Source of the DNA: Methylobacterium sp. J-076 | GTDB taxonomy: Bacteria; Pseudomonadota; Alphaproteobacteria; Rhizobiales; Beijerinckiaceae | Direction of reading: 5' to 3' | Assembly: GCF_022829405.1 (NCBI RefSeq) | Contig: NZ_JAKSXW010000141.1 | Location: forward strand, 34,973 to 98,972 | DNA length: 64,000 bases | Part shown: one piece after another, positions 17,490-26,030 of the stretch | Layout: each line of letters opens with the position of its first letter | Numbering within the stretch: position 1 is the first letter of the stretch | Notes under the pieces: model-generated | Databases searched by the model: none | The model's input: the letters and a program-made list of their open reading frames with translations, nothing else | Told to the model about the DNA's origin: nothing | Translations under genes and position numbers: made by a program

Positions 17490-18581
17490 TCATCCGACCC
17501 GCCGCGAGGGCAGCCGCAGCCCCGGCGCCGGGCGTTCCAGCAGCACCTCCCGCCGGAACCGCACGAAGCGGGCGGGGCGCCCGGCCGCGCCGCTGGTCAG
17601 GCTCTCCGTCTCCTCGACGAGGCCCTGCTGGGCCACGAGGCGGCGGAAGTTCTGCTTGTGGAGCTGGATGCCGGACAGGGCCTCCACGGTGCGCTGCAGC
17701 TGCAGCAGCGTAAATTCCGGCGGCATCAGCTCGAACACCACCGGCCGGTACTTGATCTTGCCCCGCAGCCGGCCGATCGCCGTGGCGAGCACCCGGCGGT
17801 GGTCGAAGGCCATCGGGACCCCGGTCGGATCCCCCGCCCGGCCGGGGCCGGGATTGCCCCGCGACTCGGGGACGAGGGCCGCCTCGAACAGGAGCTCGTA
17901 GCGCTCCAGCACCCGCTCCTCGTTCCACGTCCCGCCATTCATGCCGAAGGTGAGGCCGAGGCGGTCGAGGCGCCGCTGGCGCAGGGCCTTGTCCGCCGCC
18001 TGCCCGGCCCAGGCCGTGAGCCGGGGCTCGATGGCGTCGAGCTCGGGCGGGCGGCCCCGGCGGAAATCCTCGTAGGGAAGGTAGCGGTACCAGTTGTGCC
18101 ACGAGGCCTCGGCGAGGCCGGCGGGGCGCTCCTCCCGCACCAGGGCGAGGTAGGCCACCGACAGGGCGTGCGCCGCCGGGGCCTCCTCGCTCCCCGAGCG
18201 GTCCCGGTCGCCGAAGGTGTAGAGCTGCTCGACATAGCCGAGGCGCTGGTTGGTCTGCTGCTCGACCCAGGCCCGCAGGCCACGCTCCAGGGTGGCGTGC
18301 TCGGGCACGAGGGGGCCGGCGGGGAGCCCGTCGCCGCGGCAGGTCGCCTGCCCGGGGACGCGGATCGTCAGGGCGCGCGGCTCGCCGTCGGTCGCGGCGA
18401 CGATCACCGCGACGAGGCCCACGGCCGAGCGATCGGTCACCGGCTGCCCGGCACCGCCCACCTCCGTCACGTCACCCGTCGTCTCCTCGGCGACCGGCAT
18501 GCGTCCCGCGTCAGCCTCCAGCCTGCCCATCGCCGCCAGATGCGGGGCCATCCGGCGGGTATAGGCGCGACGACGGGGCAT
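17490..18581 (-). CDS. nrtR: NrtR-family Nudix-winged-helix regulator of NAD metabolism
   Basis: It has up to 363 residues: an N-terminal Nudix-like domain (about 50-230) and a C-terminal winged helix (about 255-340). The C-terminal part is diagnostic of NrtR: FELMPPEFTLLQLQRTVEAL, then LHKQNFRRLV and GRPARFVRFR. In this family ADP-ribose binding to the Nudix domain releases the DNA of NAD-salvage or synthesis genes. The Nudix box looks degenerate, with no clean GX5EX7REUXEEXGU, so it is probably a sensor rather than a hydrolase. No target gene is adjacent, so it would act in trans. Several in-frame ATGs near the N-terminus leave the start uncertain. Confidence 0.75.
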   Translation of the reverse strand: MPRRRAYTRRMAPHLAAMGRLEADAGRMPVAEETTGDVTEVGGAGQPVTDRSAVGLVAVIVAATDGEPRALTIRVPGQATCRGDGLPAGPLVPEHATLERGLRAWVEQQTNQRLGYVEQLYTFGDRDRSGSEEAPAAHALSVAYLALVREERPAGLAEASWHNWYRYLPYEDFRRGRPPELDAIEPRLTAWAGQAADKALRQRRLDRLGLTFGMNGGTWNEERVLERYELLFEAALVPESRGNPGPGRAGDPTGVPMAFDHRRVLATAIGRLRGKIKYRPVVFELMPPEFTLLQLQRTVEALSGIQLHKQNFRRLVAQQGLVEETESLTSGAAGRPARFVRFRREVLLERPAPGLRLPSRRVG

Positions 18582-18699
18582 CCGTCAACGCGGCGGGTTG
18601 AACGGCGGGCCCCGCCGGGGCGGAAAACGTCCCGAACGAGGCGCGCACCCGGCCTGCGGGCCTCATCCGCCCGGCAAATGGGGAGGCCACGGGAATGTC

Positions 18700-18764
18700 A
18701 TTGGGAAAAAAACGGCAAACACCGTTGCGTTTGGCGGGAAACCTAGATTGATTCCAAACTCAAG
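18700..18764 (+). promoter_or_regulatory. A/T-rich probable promoter region
   Basis: An unusual A-rich patch for this genome (a run of seven A) is followed by the imperfect palindrome AACGG-CAAACA-CCGTT at 18711-18726 and TAGATTGATT. It lies directly upstream of the small gene at 18765, in the gap after the NrtR gene start, so it may serve both directions. Confidence 0.3.
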
Positions 18765-19076
18765 ATGCCTGAACGCACCGCACCACAACTCTGGTGGCAA
18801 TTGACCCCCGCGCAAAGGGCGATGCTGCGGCGCGTCTGGTGCGAGGGGCCCCTGCCGCCCCCCGATCCCAGCGAGATGCGCACCGTGCGCTCCCTCGTCC
18901 GCCGTGGCCTCCTCCGCACCCGTGACCGGGGGCGTGATCGGGCGTGCGAGCCCGGCTGCTGGTTCCTGACCGCGCGGGCGACCCGGCTCCTGGGGCAGGC
19001 GGAAGGCATGCCGCAGCCCGGCCCGTCGAAGATCGCGGCCCCCCGGGCGAGGGAGCGGGCGGGCGAGGGGGTGTGA
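18765..19076 (+). CDS. Small hypothetical protein with helix-turn-helix-like core
   Basis: It has 103 residues and I do not recognise the family. The core LTPAQRAMLRRVWCEG, then EMRTVRSLVRRGLLRTRD and CWFLTARATRLL, reads like a short winged-helix (helices followed by a beta hairpin), as in MarR-like or phage-type regulators. The C-terminal 25 residues are Pro/Ala/Arg-rich and probably disordered. The preceding A/T-rich stretch supports expression. The ribosome-binding site is weak (CTCAAG). The alternative is that it is not a gene. Confidence 0.45.
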   Translation: MPERTAPQLWWQLTPAQRAMLRRVWCEGPLPPPDPSEMRTVRSLVRRGLLRTRDRGRDRACEPGCWFLTARATRLLGQAEGMPQPGPSKIAAPRARERAGEGV

Positions 19077-19188
19077 CGCCGGTTCGGGGCGGCACCGCTC
19101 GCCCGGGACCGCGCCCGTCTCGGCCTGTGCCGGGAGGCGACATGGCGCCCCCCGGATCGCTTCGTTGCCTCCGCGCCGCCGCCGACGG

Positions 19189-20664
19189 TCAGGCGCCGAG
19201 ACCGCCGAGGCAGATGTACTTCACCTCCAGGTAGTCCTCGATCCCGAGGCGGCCGCCCTCGCGGCCAAGGCCCGATTCCTTCACGCCGCCGAAGGGCGCG
19301 ACCTCGGTGGTGATGATCCCCTCGTTGACGCCGACCATGCCGTATTCGAGGGCCTCGGACACCCGGAAGGCCCGGCCCAGATCCTTCGTGTAGAAGTAGC
19401 AGGCGAGGCCGTACTCGGTGTCGTTGGCCATGCGGATCGCCTCGGCCTCGTCCCGGAAGCGGAACAGGGGGGCCAGCGGCCCGAAGGTCTCCTCCTTGGC
19501 GACGTCCATCGCCGGGGTGGCGTTCACCACCACCGTCGGCTCGAAGAACTGGCCCCCGAGCGTGTGGCGGTGGCCGCCCGCGATCACCCGGGCCCCCTTC
19601 GCGACGGCGTCGCGGATATGCGCCTCGGTCTTCTCCACGGCGGCCATGTCGATCAGCGGCCCCTGGGCGACGCCCTCTTCGGTGCCGTCGCCGACCTTCA
19701 GCGTGTTGGCGGCCTCGGCCATCCGCTCGGCGAAGGCGTCGTAGATGCCATCCTGCACGAGGAAGCGGTTGGTGCAGATGCAGGTCTGCCCGGAATTGCG
19801 GAACTTGGCGAGCATCGCCCCCGCCACCGCCCGGTCGAGGTCGGCGTCGTCGAAGACGATGAACGGCGCGTTGCCGCCGAGCTCCATCGAGACCTTCTTG
19901 ACCGTGCCGGCCGCCTGCTGCAGCAGCACCTTGCCGACCTCGGTGGAACCGGTGAACGTGATCTTCTTGACCAGCGGGTTGCCCGTCAGCTCGCCGCCGA
20001 TCGCCCGGGCCGGGCCGGTGAGGATCGACACCAGGCCGTCCGGGATGCCGGCCATCTGGCAGAGCTTGCCCCAGGCGAGCCCGGAGAGCGGTGTCTGCGA
20101 GGCGGGCTTGATGACGATGGGGCAGCCGGCCGCGAGCGCCGGGGCGAGCTTCCGGGCGATCATCGAGGAGGGGAAGTTCCAGGGCGTGATCGCCGCCACG
20201 ACGCCGATCGGCTCCTTGGTGACCAAGATCTTCCGGTCGGCCCAGGGGGAGGGGACGGTCTCGCCGTAGACCCGGCGGGCCTCCTCGGCGAACCACAGGA
20301 CGTAGGCGGTCGACATGCCGACCTCGCCCCGGGCCTCGGCCAGGGACTTGCCCTGCTCGGCGGTGAGGATCTGCGCCAGATCCTCTTGGTTCTCGGTGAT
20401 GACCGCGGCGAGCCGGCGCAGGAGCACGGCCCGCTCGTTGGCGGTCTTGGCACGCCAGGCCGGATAGGCGGCGTGCGCCGCGGTGATCGCGCGCTTGGTC
20501 TCCTCGGCGCCGGCGCTCGGCACCCGCGCGATCACCGCGCCGGTGGCCGGGTTGGTGACGTCGATCCGGCCCGACCCGGATGTCGACCATTCCCCGCCGA
20601 TCAGGCAGGATTCGACCAGAAGCTCGGGGTTCTTCAGCGTCGGGCGCGCACCGGTCTCAGGCAT
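19189..20664 (-). CDS. gabD: NAD(P)-dependent succinate-semialdehyde dehydrogenase
   Basis: Oxidises succinate semialdehyde to succinate. It has 491 residues, the usual length. Aldehyde dehydrogenase family features are ITPWNFP, GSTEVGK (cofactor binding), the catalytic base Glu261 (MELGGNAPF) and the nucleophile Cys295 in GQTCICTNR. That last motif, with the second Cys two residues on, is characteristic of the GabD branch. AAGGA about eight bases upstream and the overlap with the CoA-transferase stop fix the start. It is the last gene of the phaE-phaC-CoA-transferase unit, which suggests that C4 semialdehyde metabolism is tied to PHA. Glutarate-semialdehyde dehydrogenase is a close alternative. 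Confidence 0.88.
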   Translation of the reverse strand: MPETGARPTLKNPELLVESCLIGGEWSTSGSGRIDVTNPATGAVIARVPSAGAEETKRAITAAHAAYPAWRAKTANERAVLLRRLAAVITENQEDLAQILTAEQGKSLAEARGEVGMSTAYVLWFAEEARRVYGETVPSPWADRKILVTKEPIGVVAAITPWNFPSSMIARKLAPALAAGCPIVIKPASQTPLSGLAWGKLCQMAGIPDGLVSILTGPARAIGGELTGNPLVKKITFTGSTEVGKVLLQQAAGTVKKVSMELGGNAPFIVFDDADLDRAVAGAMLAKFRNSGQTCICTNRFLVQDGIYDAFAERMAEAANTLKVGDGTEEGVAQGPLIDMAAVEKTEAHIRDAVAKGARVIAGGHRHTLGGQFFEPTVVVNATPAMDVAKEETFGPLAPLFRFRDEAEAIRMANDTEYGLACYFYTKDLGRAFRVSEALEYGMVGVNEGIITTEVAPFGGVKESGLGREGGRLGIEDYLEVKYICLGGLGA

Positions 20665-22669
20665 CCATCGGTTCCTTGGGCGGCGACGGCTCCGTCTGCG
20701 GCCGCAGGGGGACGCTTCGGGCCGCGCTGCGGGCCTGGGCCTCCGCGCGCGTCTCGAACACGTGGGGCGCAAGATCCCGCGATTGCAGGGAGACGCCGAG
20801 CTTCAACCGCATAAAGGCACTCGTCGTATATCGCGAGGCCGTGGCGTAGTAGCGGCTTTCCAGGTAGGCGATCATCGAGAAATAGGCTTCGGAAACCGCC
20901 GGATCAAGCTCGAACCCGTCGTAGTTGGCGATCAGGTGGACCCGCTTGCCGATCTCCTGACAAGTCCGCTCGAACTCGCGCCGGACCAGATCGACATCCT
21001 CGACAGTGCGGACCTGGAAGCCCTCGTAATTGGCAAACAGCGTATTGCGTTCGGCGTCGTAGGACATGCGCTCGGACAGGCTGAAACCCAGCAGCCACTG
21101 TTCGAGGCCCATCGCCTCGTCGCGGAACAGCCGCGTATCCATCGGCACCGGGTCGCGCACGATGGGCGTGAAATCCATGTGGGCGAGGATGTCCCGGTCG
21201 ATGTCGATGCCGGGGGCGACCTCGACCAGCTCCATGCCCTCCGGCGTCCGCCGGAACACGCAGCGCTCGGTGACGTAGAGCACTGGCTGCCCGCGCTCGG
21301 CGGCGTAGGCGCCGGAGAAGGTCACCTGCTCCACGGTGCGTACGAACTTCTTGGAGCGCCCTTCCTGCACGATCCGCAGCCGGCCCTCGTCGATGGCGAC
21401 GTCCAGGCCGCCCGCGGTGAAGCTGCCGGCGAAGACGAGGCGCTTGGCGTTTTGCGAGATGTTGATGAAGCCCCCGGCCCCGGCGAGCTTGGCGCCGAAC
21501 CGGCTGACGTTGACGTTGCCCTCCGCGTCGGTCTCGGCGAGCCCGAGGCAGGCGAGGTCGAGGCCGCCGCCATCGTAGAAGTCGAACTGCTGGTTCTGGT
21601 GCAGCACCGCCGCCGGGTTCAGGGCGGCGCCGAAATCGAGCCCGCCCTGGGGCAGGCCGCCGATCACGCCGGGCTCGGCGGTCAGCGTCAGGTATTTCAG
21701 CACCCGCTCCTCGGCGGCGACCTTCGCGACGCCCTCCGGCACGCCGATGCCGAGGTTGACCACGCCGCCCATCGGCAGCTCGAAGGCGCAGCGCCGGGCG
21801 ATCACCTTGCGGATGTCGAGGGCGAGGCCGCCGATCCGGTCGAGGGGCACCCGCTGCCGCCCGGTGAAGGCGTGGTTGTAGGGCGTCGCGTAGGTCTGGT
21901 GGTGGTTCTCCGGCTTGCTGAGCACCACGCAATCCACCAGCACCCCCGGCACCTGCACCTCCCGCGGGGCGAGCGACCCGTTCTCGGCGATGCGCTCCAC
22001 CTGCGCGATGACGAAGCCGCCGGAGTTCTTCGCGGCCATGGCGGCGGCGAGGTTGTCCAGCGTCAGGGCCTCGCGCTCCATGGTGATGTTGCCGGCGGGG
22101 TCCGCGGTGGTGCCGCGGATCAGCGCGACGTTCACCGGGAAGGTCCGGTAGTGCAGCCACGGCTCGCCGTGCAGGTCGATGAGGCTGACGAGGTCCTCCG
22201 TCGTCCGGTCGTTGAGCTTGCCGCCGCCCTTGCGGGGGTCGACGAAGGTGTGCAGCCCCACCTTGGTGATGTGGCCCGCGGTCTTGGCCGCGATGTCCCG
22301 GTAGAGGTGCGAGACCACCCCGAGCGGCAGGTTGTAGGCTTCGATCGTCCCGCCGATCGCCATCGCCCCGAGCTTGGGCACCAGCGACCAGTGGCCGCCC
22401 ACGACCCGGCGGATGAGGCCCGGCAGCGCCAGCCGGTTGAGGCCCCGGTCCTTGCCGTCGCCGGGGGCGGCGGCGAACATCAGGCCGAGGTCGCGGGGGC
22501 TGCCCGCATCCGTGAACCGGCGGGCCAGCGCCAGGATCAGCTCGTCCGGCGTGCCGATGCCGACGAAGCCCGAGACGGCCACCATGTCGCCGTCCTGCAC
22601 GATGGCCATGGCCTCGTCGGCGGTGACGATCTTGTTCTTCAGGCCGGAGGGGATGCGTTGACCGTCAGC
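20657..22669 (-). CDS. Fused-subunit acyl-CoA:carboxylate CoA-transferase (YdiF/propionate CoA-transferase type)
   Basis: Moves CoA between acyl-CoA and a free acid. It has 670 residues with both family-I halves in one chain: domain 1 about 8-240, domain 2 about 290-520. The catalytic Glu is residue 333 (TAEPGVIGGLP), forming the glutamyl-CoA intermediate, the same position known for E. coli YdiF. The C-terminus extends about 130 residues beyond the usual 530, containing LFANYEGFQVRTVEDVD and a Tyr/Ser-rich end; I know no function for it. The GTG overlaps the phaC stop and avoids reading the phaC end as leader. Substrate (acetoacetate, propionate or 4-hydroxybutyrate) cannot be read from sequence; the context favours a hydroxyacid. 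Confidence 0.85.
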   Translation of the reverse strand, partial: ADGQRIPSGLKNKIVTADEAMAIVQDGDMVAVSGFVGIGTPDELILALARRFTDAGSPRDLGLMFAAAPGDGKDRGLNRLALPGLIRRVVGGHWSLVPKLGAMAIGGTIEAYNLPLGVVSHLYRDIAAKTAGHITKVGLHTFVDPRKGGGKLNDRTTEDLVSLIDLHGEPWLHYRTFPVNVALIRGTTADPAGNITMEREALTLDNLAAAMAAKNSGGFVIAQVERIAENGSLAPREVQVPGVLVDCVVLSKPENHHQTYATPYNHAFTGRQRVPLDRIGGLALDIRKVIARRCAFELPMGGVVNLGIGVPEGVAKVAAEERVLKYLTLTAEPGVIGGLPQGGLDFGAALNPAAVLHQNQQFDFYDGGGLDLACLGLAETDAEGNVNVSRFGAKLAGAGGFINISQNAKRLVFAGSFTAGGLDVAIDEGRLRIVQEGRSKKFVRTVEQVTFSGAYAAERGQPVLYVTERCVFRRTPEGMELVEVAPGIDIDRDILAHMDFTPIVRDPVPMDTRLFRDEAMGLEQWLLGFSLSERMSYDAERNTLFANYEGFQVRTVEDVDLVRREFERTCQEIGKRVHLIANYDGFELDPAVSEAYFSMIAYLESRYYATASRYTTSAFMRLKLGVSLQSRDLAPHVFETRAEAQARSAARSVPLRPQTEPSPPKEPMDA

Positions 22670-23807
22670 CACGGGCGGCGATCCACTCTGCGATGCCGGA
22701 GCCCAGCAGCTTCTGCGCCTTGCCGCCGACGAAGACGCCGACATGCCCGCCGGGAAGCCCGAGTTCGGTGTAATCCTCCGTGCCGATCTTGCCGCGCAGG
22801 GCCTGCGAGGTGGCGGGCGGGATGATGTGGTCGTCCTGGGCGAAGACGTTGAGCACGGGGCAGGTGATGTTCTTCAGCTCCACCGTGCGTCCGCCGAGTT
22901 CGAACGCGCTCCGTACGAGCTTGTTGTCCTGATACAGGTCCTTCAGCCATTGCTTGGCCGCCTCGCCCGGATGGTCCGGCCGGTCGGCGATCCATTTCTC
23001 CATGCGCAGGAAGTTCAAGAACTTCTTGCGGTCGTCCATGGCTTCGAGCAGATCGAGATTGTACTTGGTCATGGTGCGCATGGGGGTCATCATCGAGAAG
23101 ATCGAGCCCATGAACTCGCCGGGGAGCGACCCCTGCGCCGCGATCAGCTGGTCGATGTCCTCGGCCGAGAGCGAGCGCACCCAGAGGTTGATGAAGCCGT
23201 GGCCGGGCCGGCTGTCCACCGTGTCGGCATGGAAGTCGACCGGGGTGATCGTCAGCACCATGGCGTTGACGGTGTCGGGGTAGAGGGCCGCGTAGCAGGT
23301 GGTGAAGACGCCGCCCTCGCAGATGCCGAGGAGGTTCACCGTCTCCCGCTCCGTCGCGTCGTTGATGAAGGCGACGCATTCGGCGAGGTAGCCATCGACG
23401 TAGTCGTCCATGGTGACGAAACGGTCGGCCCGGCCGGGATTGCCCCAATCGACCACGTAGAGGTCGAGGCCGAGGTTCAGCAGGTTGCGGACCAGGGAGC
23501 GGTCCTCCTGCAGGTCGGCCATCGTGTAGCGGCCTATGAGGCCGTAGACGATCAGCACCGGCGGCAGGCCCCGGCTCTCGGCCAGCGGCCGGTAGCGGTA
23601 GAGGCTCACCTTGTCCTGGCGCCAGACGAGGTCCTTCGGCGTCGTGGCGATCCGCACGTCCTCGTCGCGGATGCTGGCGAACAGCGTGGCGCCCTCGGCC
23701 ATCTTGCGGCCCAGGGCGCTGACCTCCGCCAGCAGCTCGGCGGGCGTGAGGTCGAGGGGGGCGGCGACCGGCTTCCCCCGTTCGCCGCCATCGGTGGTGT
23801 CAGCCAT
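22665..23807 (-). CDS. phaC: Class III poly(3-hydroxyalkanoate) synthase catalytic subunit
   Basis: Polymerises hydroxyacyl-CoA into PHA granules. It has 380 residues, about the class III size (class I enzymes are near 600). The alpha/beta-hydrolase triad is visible: Cys163 in the modified lipase box GICEGG, an Asp at 325/326 (FAQDDHIIP) and His355 (GGHVGV). The box has Glu where class III enzymes usually carry Gln. DWGNPGRADRF follows the class III pattern. It overlaps phaE upstream by eight bases and the CoA-transferase downstream by five, giving tight coupling. Confidence 0.93.
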   Translation of the reverse strand: MADTTDGGERGKPVAAPLDLTPAELLAEVSALGRKMAEGATLFASIRDEDVRIATTPKDLVWRQDKVSLYRYRPLAESRGLPPVLIVYGLIGRYTMADLQEDRSLVRNLLNLGLDLYVVDWGNPGRADRFVTMDDYVDGYLAECVAFINDATERETVNLLGICEGGVFTTCYAALYPDTVNAMVLTITPVDFHADTVDSRPGHGFINLWVRSLSAEDIDQLIAAQGSLPGEFMGSIFSMMTPMRTMTKYNLDLLEAMDDRKKFLNFLRMEKWIADRPDHPGEAAKQWLKDLYQDNKLVRSAFELGGRTVELKNITCPVLNVFAQDDHIIPPATSQALRGKIGTEDYTELGLPGGHVGVFVGGKAQKLLGSGIAEWIAARG

Positions 23808-24624
23808 GGCTTGCCTCCCCTGTCGCCCCGGTCTTCGCGCGCCGCGCGGCTGACCGCCGCTCTTTCTTGAGGGCCCGGACCTCCCGGCGAAGCTCGGTGA
23901 GGCTGCGGTGGACGTCGTCCAGTTCCGCCCGGGTCGGCTGGCCGTAGAGGTCGGCCATGAAGCCGGCCACGTCCTGCTGCGCGAGCCGCAGGTCGGTGGC
24001 GGCCTTGAGGACGTCGCGCTGGGACGCGAGGAACGGCTCGGAGCGCTGCACGTCGAGGAGCACGCCGTTGGCGGTCTCGATCCAGTGCTGCATCATGTCC
24101 CGGCCGGACGGGTAGGTCTGGCCCCGGGCGGCCCTGGCGTTCGCCTCACGGGCGAAGGCGCCCGCCGCCCGCGTCCAGGCGTCGAGCATCACGGCCTGAT
24201 GCTTCCCCTGCGCCTGCCGGAGGGCGGCGAAGGCGTTGAACAGGGCGCCGAAGCGCTTCTCCGTCTGCCACAGGTCGGCGAGCTGCGGCCCCTCGGCCAT
24301 CCGGTTGAGGGCCGCGCCGACATCCGTGGTGCCGCCGAGCCAGGCCTGCGGGTCGAAGATCCGCGCCAGCACGGCGCCCGCGGTCGGGTCGCCGGCGGGG
24401 CCCGCCCCCTGGACGGACGCGGTCAGCGTCTGCGACAGCGCCGTGGCCGCCGCCCAGGCGCGGGTGAGGGAACTCTGCGCCTCGGTGAAGCCGGCGAGGT
24501 CCGTGGCCTGCGGGAACGCGCCCCAGCCCCCCGTGCCGGGGCCCATGCCGGGCTGGGTCAGGAAGCCCAGGCCCGTCCGGGTCCAGAACTCGCCCATCGC
24601 CTTCAACGCGTCGAACTGGTCCAT
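23800..24624 (-). CDS. phaE: Class III PHA synthase accessory subunit PhaE
   Basis: Partner needed for activity of class III PhaC. It has 274 residues, mostly helical and Ala-rich. The C-terminal third has the PhaE pattern: SEPFLASQRDVLKA, then RLAQQDVAGFMADLYGQPTRAELDDVHRSL, and a Lys/Arg-rich coiled-coil end. The N-terminal portion is poorly conserved, as usual. It is the first gene of its unit. The overlap with phaC supports equimolar production. The ribosome-binding site is weak and very close (AGG next to the ATG). Confidence 0.85.
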   Translation of the reverse strand: MDQFDALKAMGEFWTRTGLGFLTQPGMGPGTGGWGAFPQATDLAGFTEAQSSLTRAWAAATALSQTLTASVQGAGPAGDPTAGAVLARIFDPQAWLGGTTDVGAALNRMAEGPQLADLWQTEKRFGALFNAFAALRQAQGKHQAVMLDAWTRAAGAFAREANARAARGQTYPSGRDMMQHWIETANGVLLDVQRSEPFLASQRDVLKAATDLRLAQQDVAGFMADLYGQPTRAELDDVHRSLTELRREVRALKKERRSAARRAKTGATGEASHG

Positions 24625-24703
24625 CCTGGCGTGTCCCCCGTCCGTGCTTATTCCGCTCTCGACCGCGGAGACTCACCGGAAAGCCCTTCGTTCCGATCCG
24701 TCC

Positions 24704-24747
24704 CCTCATCCTGAGGTGCCCGGCTTGCCGGGCACCTCAGGATGAGG
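24704..24747. repeat. Perfect 21-bp inverted repeat (CCTCATCCTGAGG type)
   Basis: Arms 24704-24724 and 24727-24747 are perfectly complementary with only TT between them. The arm begins CCTCATCCTGAGG and ends GCCCGGC. From memory, CCTCATCCTGAGG-cored palindromes are widely dispersed in Rhizobiales genomes. It lies between the phaE start and the Fe-alcohol dehydrogenase end. Confidence 0.8.
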
Positions 24748-24795
24748 TTTGGCGCAGGGAAAACGGGCTTCCCGATCGGGATCTCGGAACGAATC

Positions 24796-24824
24796 GGAGG
24801 ATGGGCAGAGCCAACCCATCCTCC
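24796..24824 (-). terminator. Hairpin after the Fe-alcohol dehydrogenase gene
   Basis: A 10-bp perfect stem (GGAGGATGGG / CCCATCCTCC) with a 9-base loop begins 11 bases past the dehydrogenase stop. There is no U-tract. It suggests that the TPP-enzyme/dehydrogenase pair ends here and phaE starts a new transcript. Confidence 0.55.
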
Positions 24825-24834
24825 GGCATGGTCG

Positions 24835-26010
24835 TCAGGCCGCCGGGCGCGCCTCGCCGAGAGCCCCGGCATAGATCGCGTAGGCGTCGTCGTAGGTGAC
24901 CTCCCGCGGGTTGTTCACGAGGAGGCGGGTCTGCTTCATGGCATCCGTCGCCATGCGCTCCAGATCGCCCGTCTTGACGCCGACTTCGGCGAGGGAGGCC
25001 GGCACCTTGCAGTCGTGGCAGATCGCCTGGAGGCACTCCACGAACCGGGCGGCGGCCGCGTCCTGCGGCAGGTCCGCCGCGGCGGGGTCGAGGATCGGCG
25101 CCAGCTCCGCGTAGAGCGCCCCGGCATGGCTGAGGTTGAAACGCATCACCCCCATCAGCACGAGGGCGTTGGAGAGGCCGTGCGGCACGTGGAAGATCGC
25201 CCCCACGGGGTAGGCGAGCGCGTGGACGGCGGCGACCGGCGCGTTGGCGAAGGCCATGCCCGCCAGCATCGAGCCGAGCAGCATGCCCGCCCGCGCCTCG
25301 ACGTTCCGGCCATCGGTGCAGGCCGTGCGGATGTTGGCCGAGAGCAGGGCCAGCGCCTGCTTGGCGAGCTGGTCCGAGATCGGGTTCTTCTTGTTCTTGC
25401 TGGTGAACGCCTCGATGGCGTGGACCATGGCGTCGATGCCGGTGGCGGCGGTGACGGGGGCCGGCAGGCCCAGCGTCAGCTCGGGGTCGAGCACGGCCCA
25501 GTCCGGCAGGAGCTTGGGGGCGACGACGCCCTTCTTCTCAGTGGTCGGGGTGGTGACGATGGAGATCGGCGTCACCTCGGAGCCCGTCCCGGCGGTGGTC
25601 GGCGCGAGGATCAGGGGCAGGCGGTCACCCTTGGCGAGGCCGACGCCGTAGATGTCCTCCAGCCTCTCGTCGGACTTGGCGAGGTAGGCCACGAGCTTGG
25701 CCGTATCGAGGGCCGAGCCCCCGCCGATGGACAGGACGAGGTCCGTCCCCAGCTCCCGCGCGCGGGCGGCTGCGGCCTCGATCACCGTCGAGGGCGGGTC
25801 GGCGACCACGTCCTCGTAGACGTCGATGGTGACGCCCGCGGCGGCGAGCGCCTCCTCGGCCGAGCGGGTCAGCCCGGCCGCCCGGACACCCTTGTCGGTG
25901 ACGAGCATCACGCGCTTGGCGCCGTAGCCCGCGACGATGTCGGGGAGCTTTTTAACGGCGCCGGCCTCGAACAGGACGTTCGGTGTGGTCTGGAAGGTGA
26001 AGGGATTCAT
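24835..26010 (-). CDS. Iron-containing (group III) alcohol dehydrogenase
   Basis: NAD(P)H-linked interconversion of an alcohol and an aldehyde. It has 391 residues. Fe ligands are all present: Asp193, His197 (DAMVHAIEAF), His263 (VHALAYP) and His277 (HVPHGLSNAL). The cofactor motif GGGSALDTAK (about 97-106) and PTTAGTGSEVTP are typical. Group III members include 1,3-propanediol, lactaldehyde and 4-hydroxybutyrate dehydrogenases, which cannot be separated here. The start has AGAGG about eight bases upstream. It lies 20 bp after the TPP-enzyme stop, so these two form an operon, suggesting that the aldehyde made by the decarboxylase is reduced by this enzyme. Confidence 0.9.
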   Translation of the reverse strand: MNPFTFQTTPNVLFEAGAVKKLPDIVAGYGAKRVMLVTDKGVRAAGLTRSAEEALAAAGVTIDVYEDVVADPPSTVIEAAAARARELGTDLVLSIGGGSALDTAKLVAYLAKSDERLEDIYGVGLAKGDRLPLILAPTTAGTGSEVTPISIVTTPTTEKKGVVAPKLLPDWAVLDPELTLGLPAPVTAATGIDAMVHAIEAFTSKNKKNPISDQLAKQALALLSANIRTACTDGRNVEARAGMLLGSMLAGMAFANAPVAAVHALAYPVGAIFHVPHGLSNALVLMGVMRFNLSHAGALYAELAPILDPAAADLPQDAAAARFVECLQAICHDCKVPASLAEVGVKTGDLERMATDAMKQTRLLVNNPREVTYDDAYAIYAGALGEARPAA

Positions 26011-26030
26011 GGGTTCGCCTCTCTTCCGTT

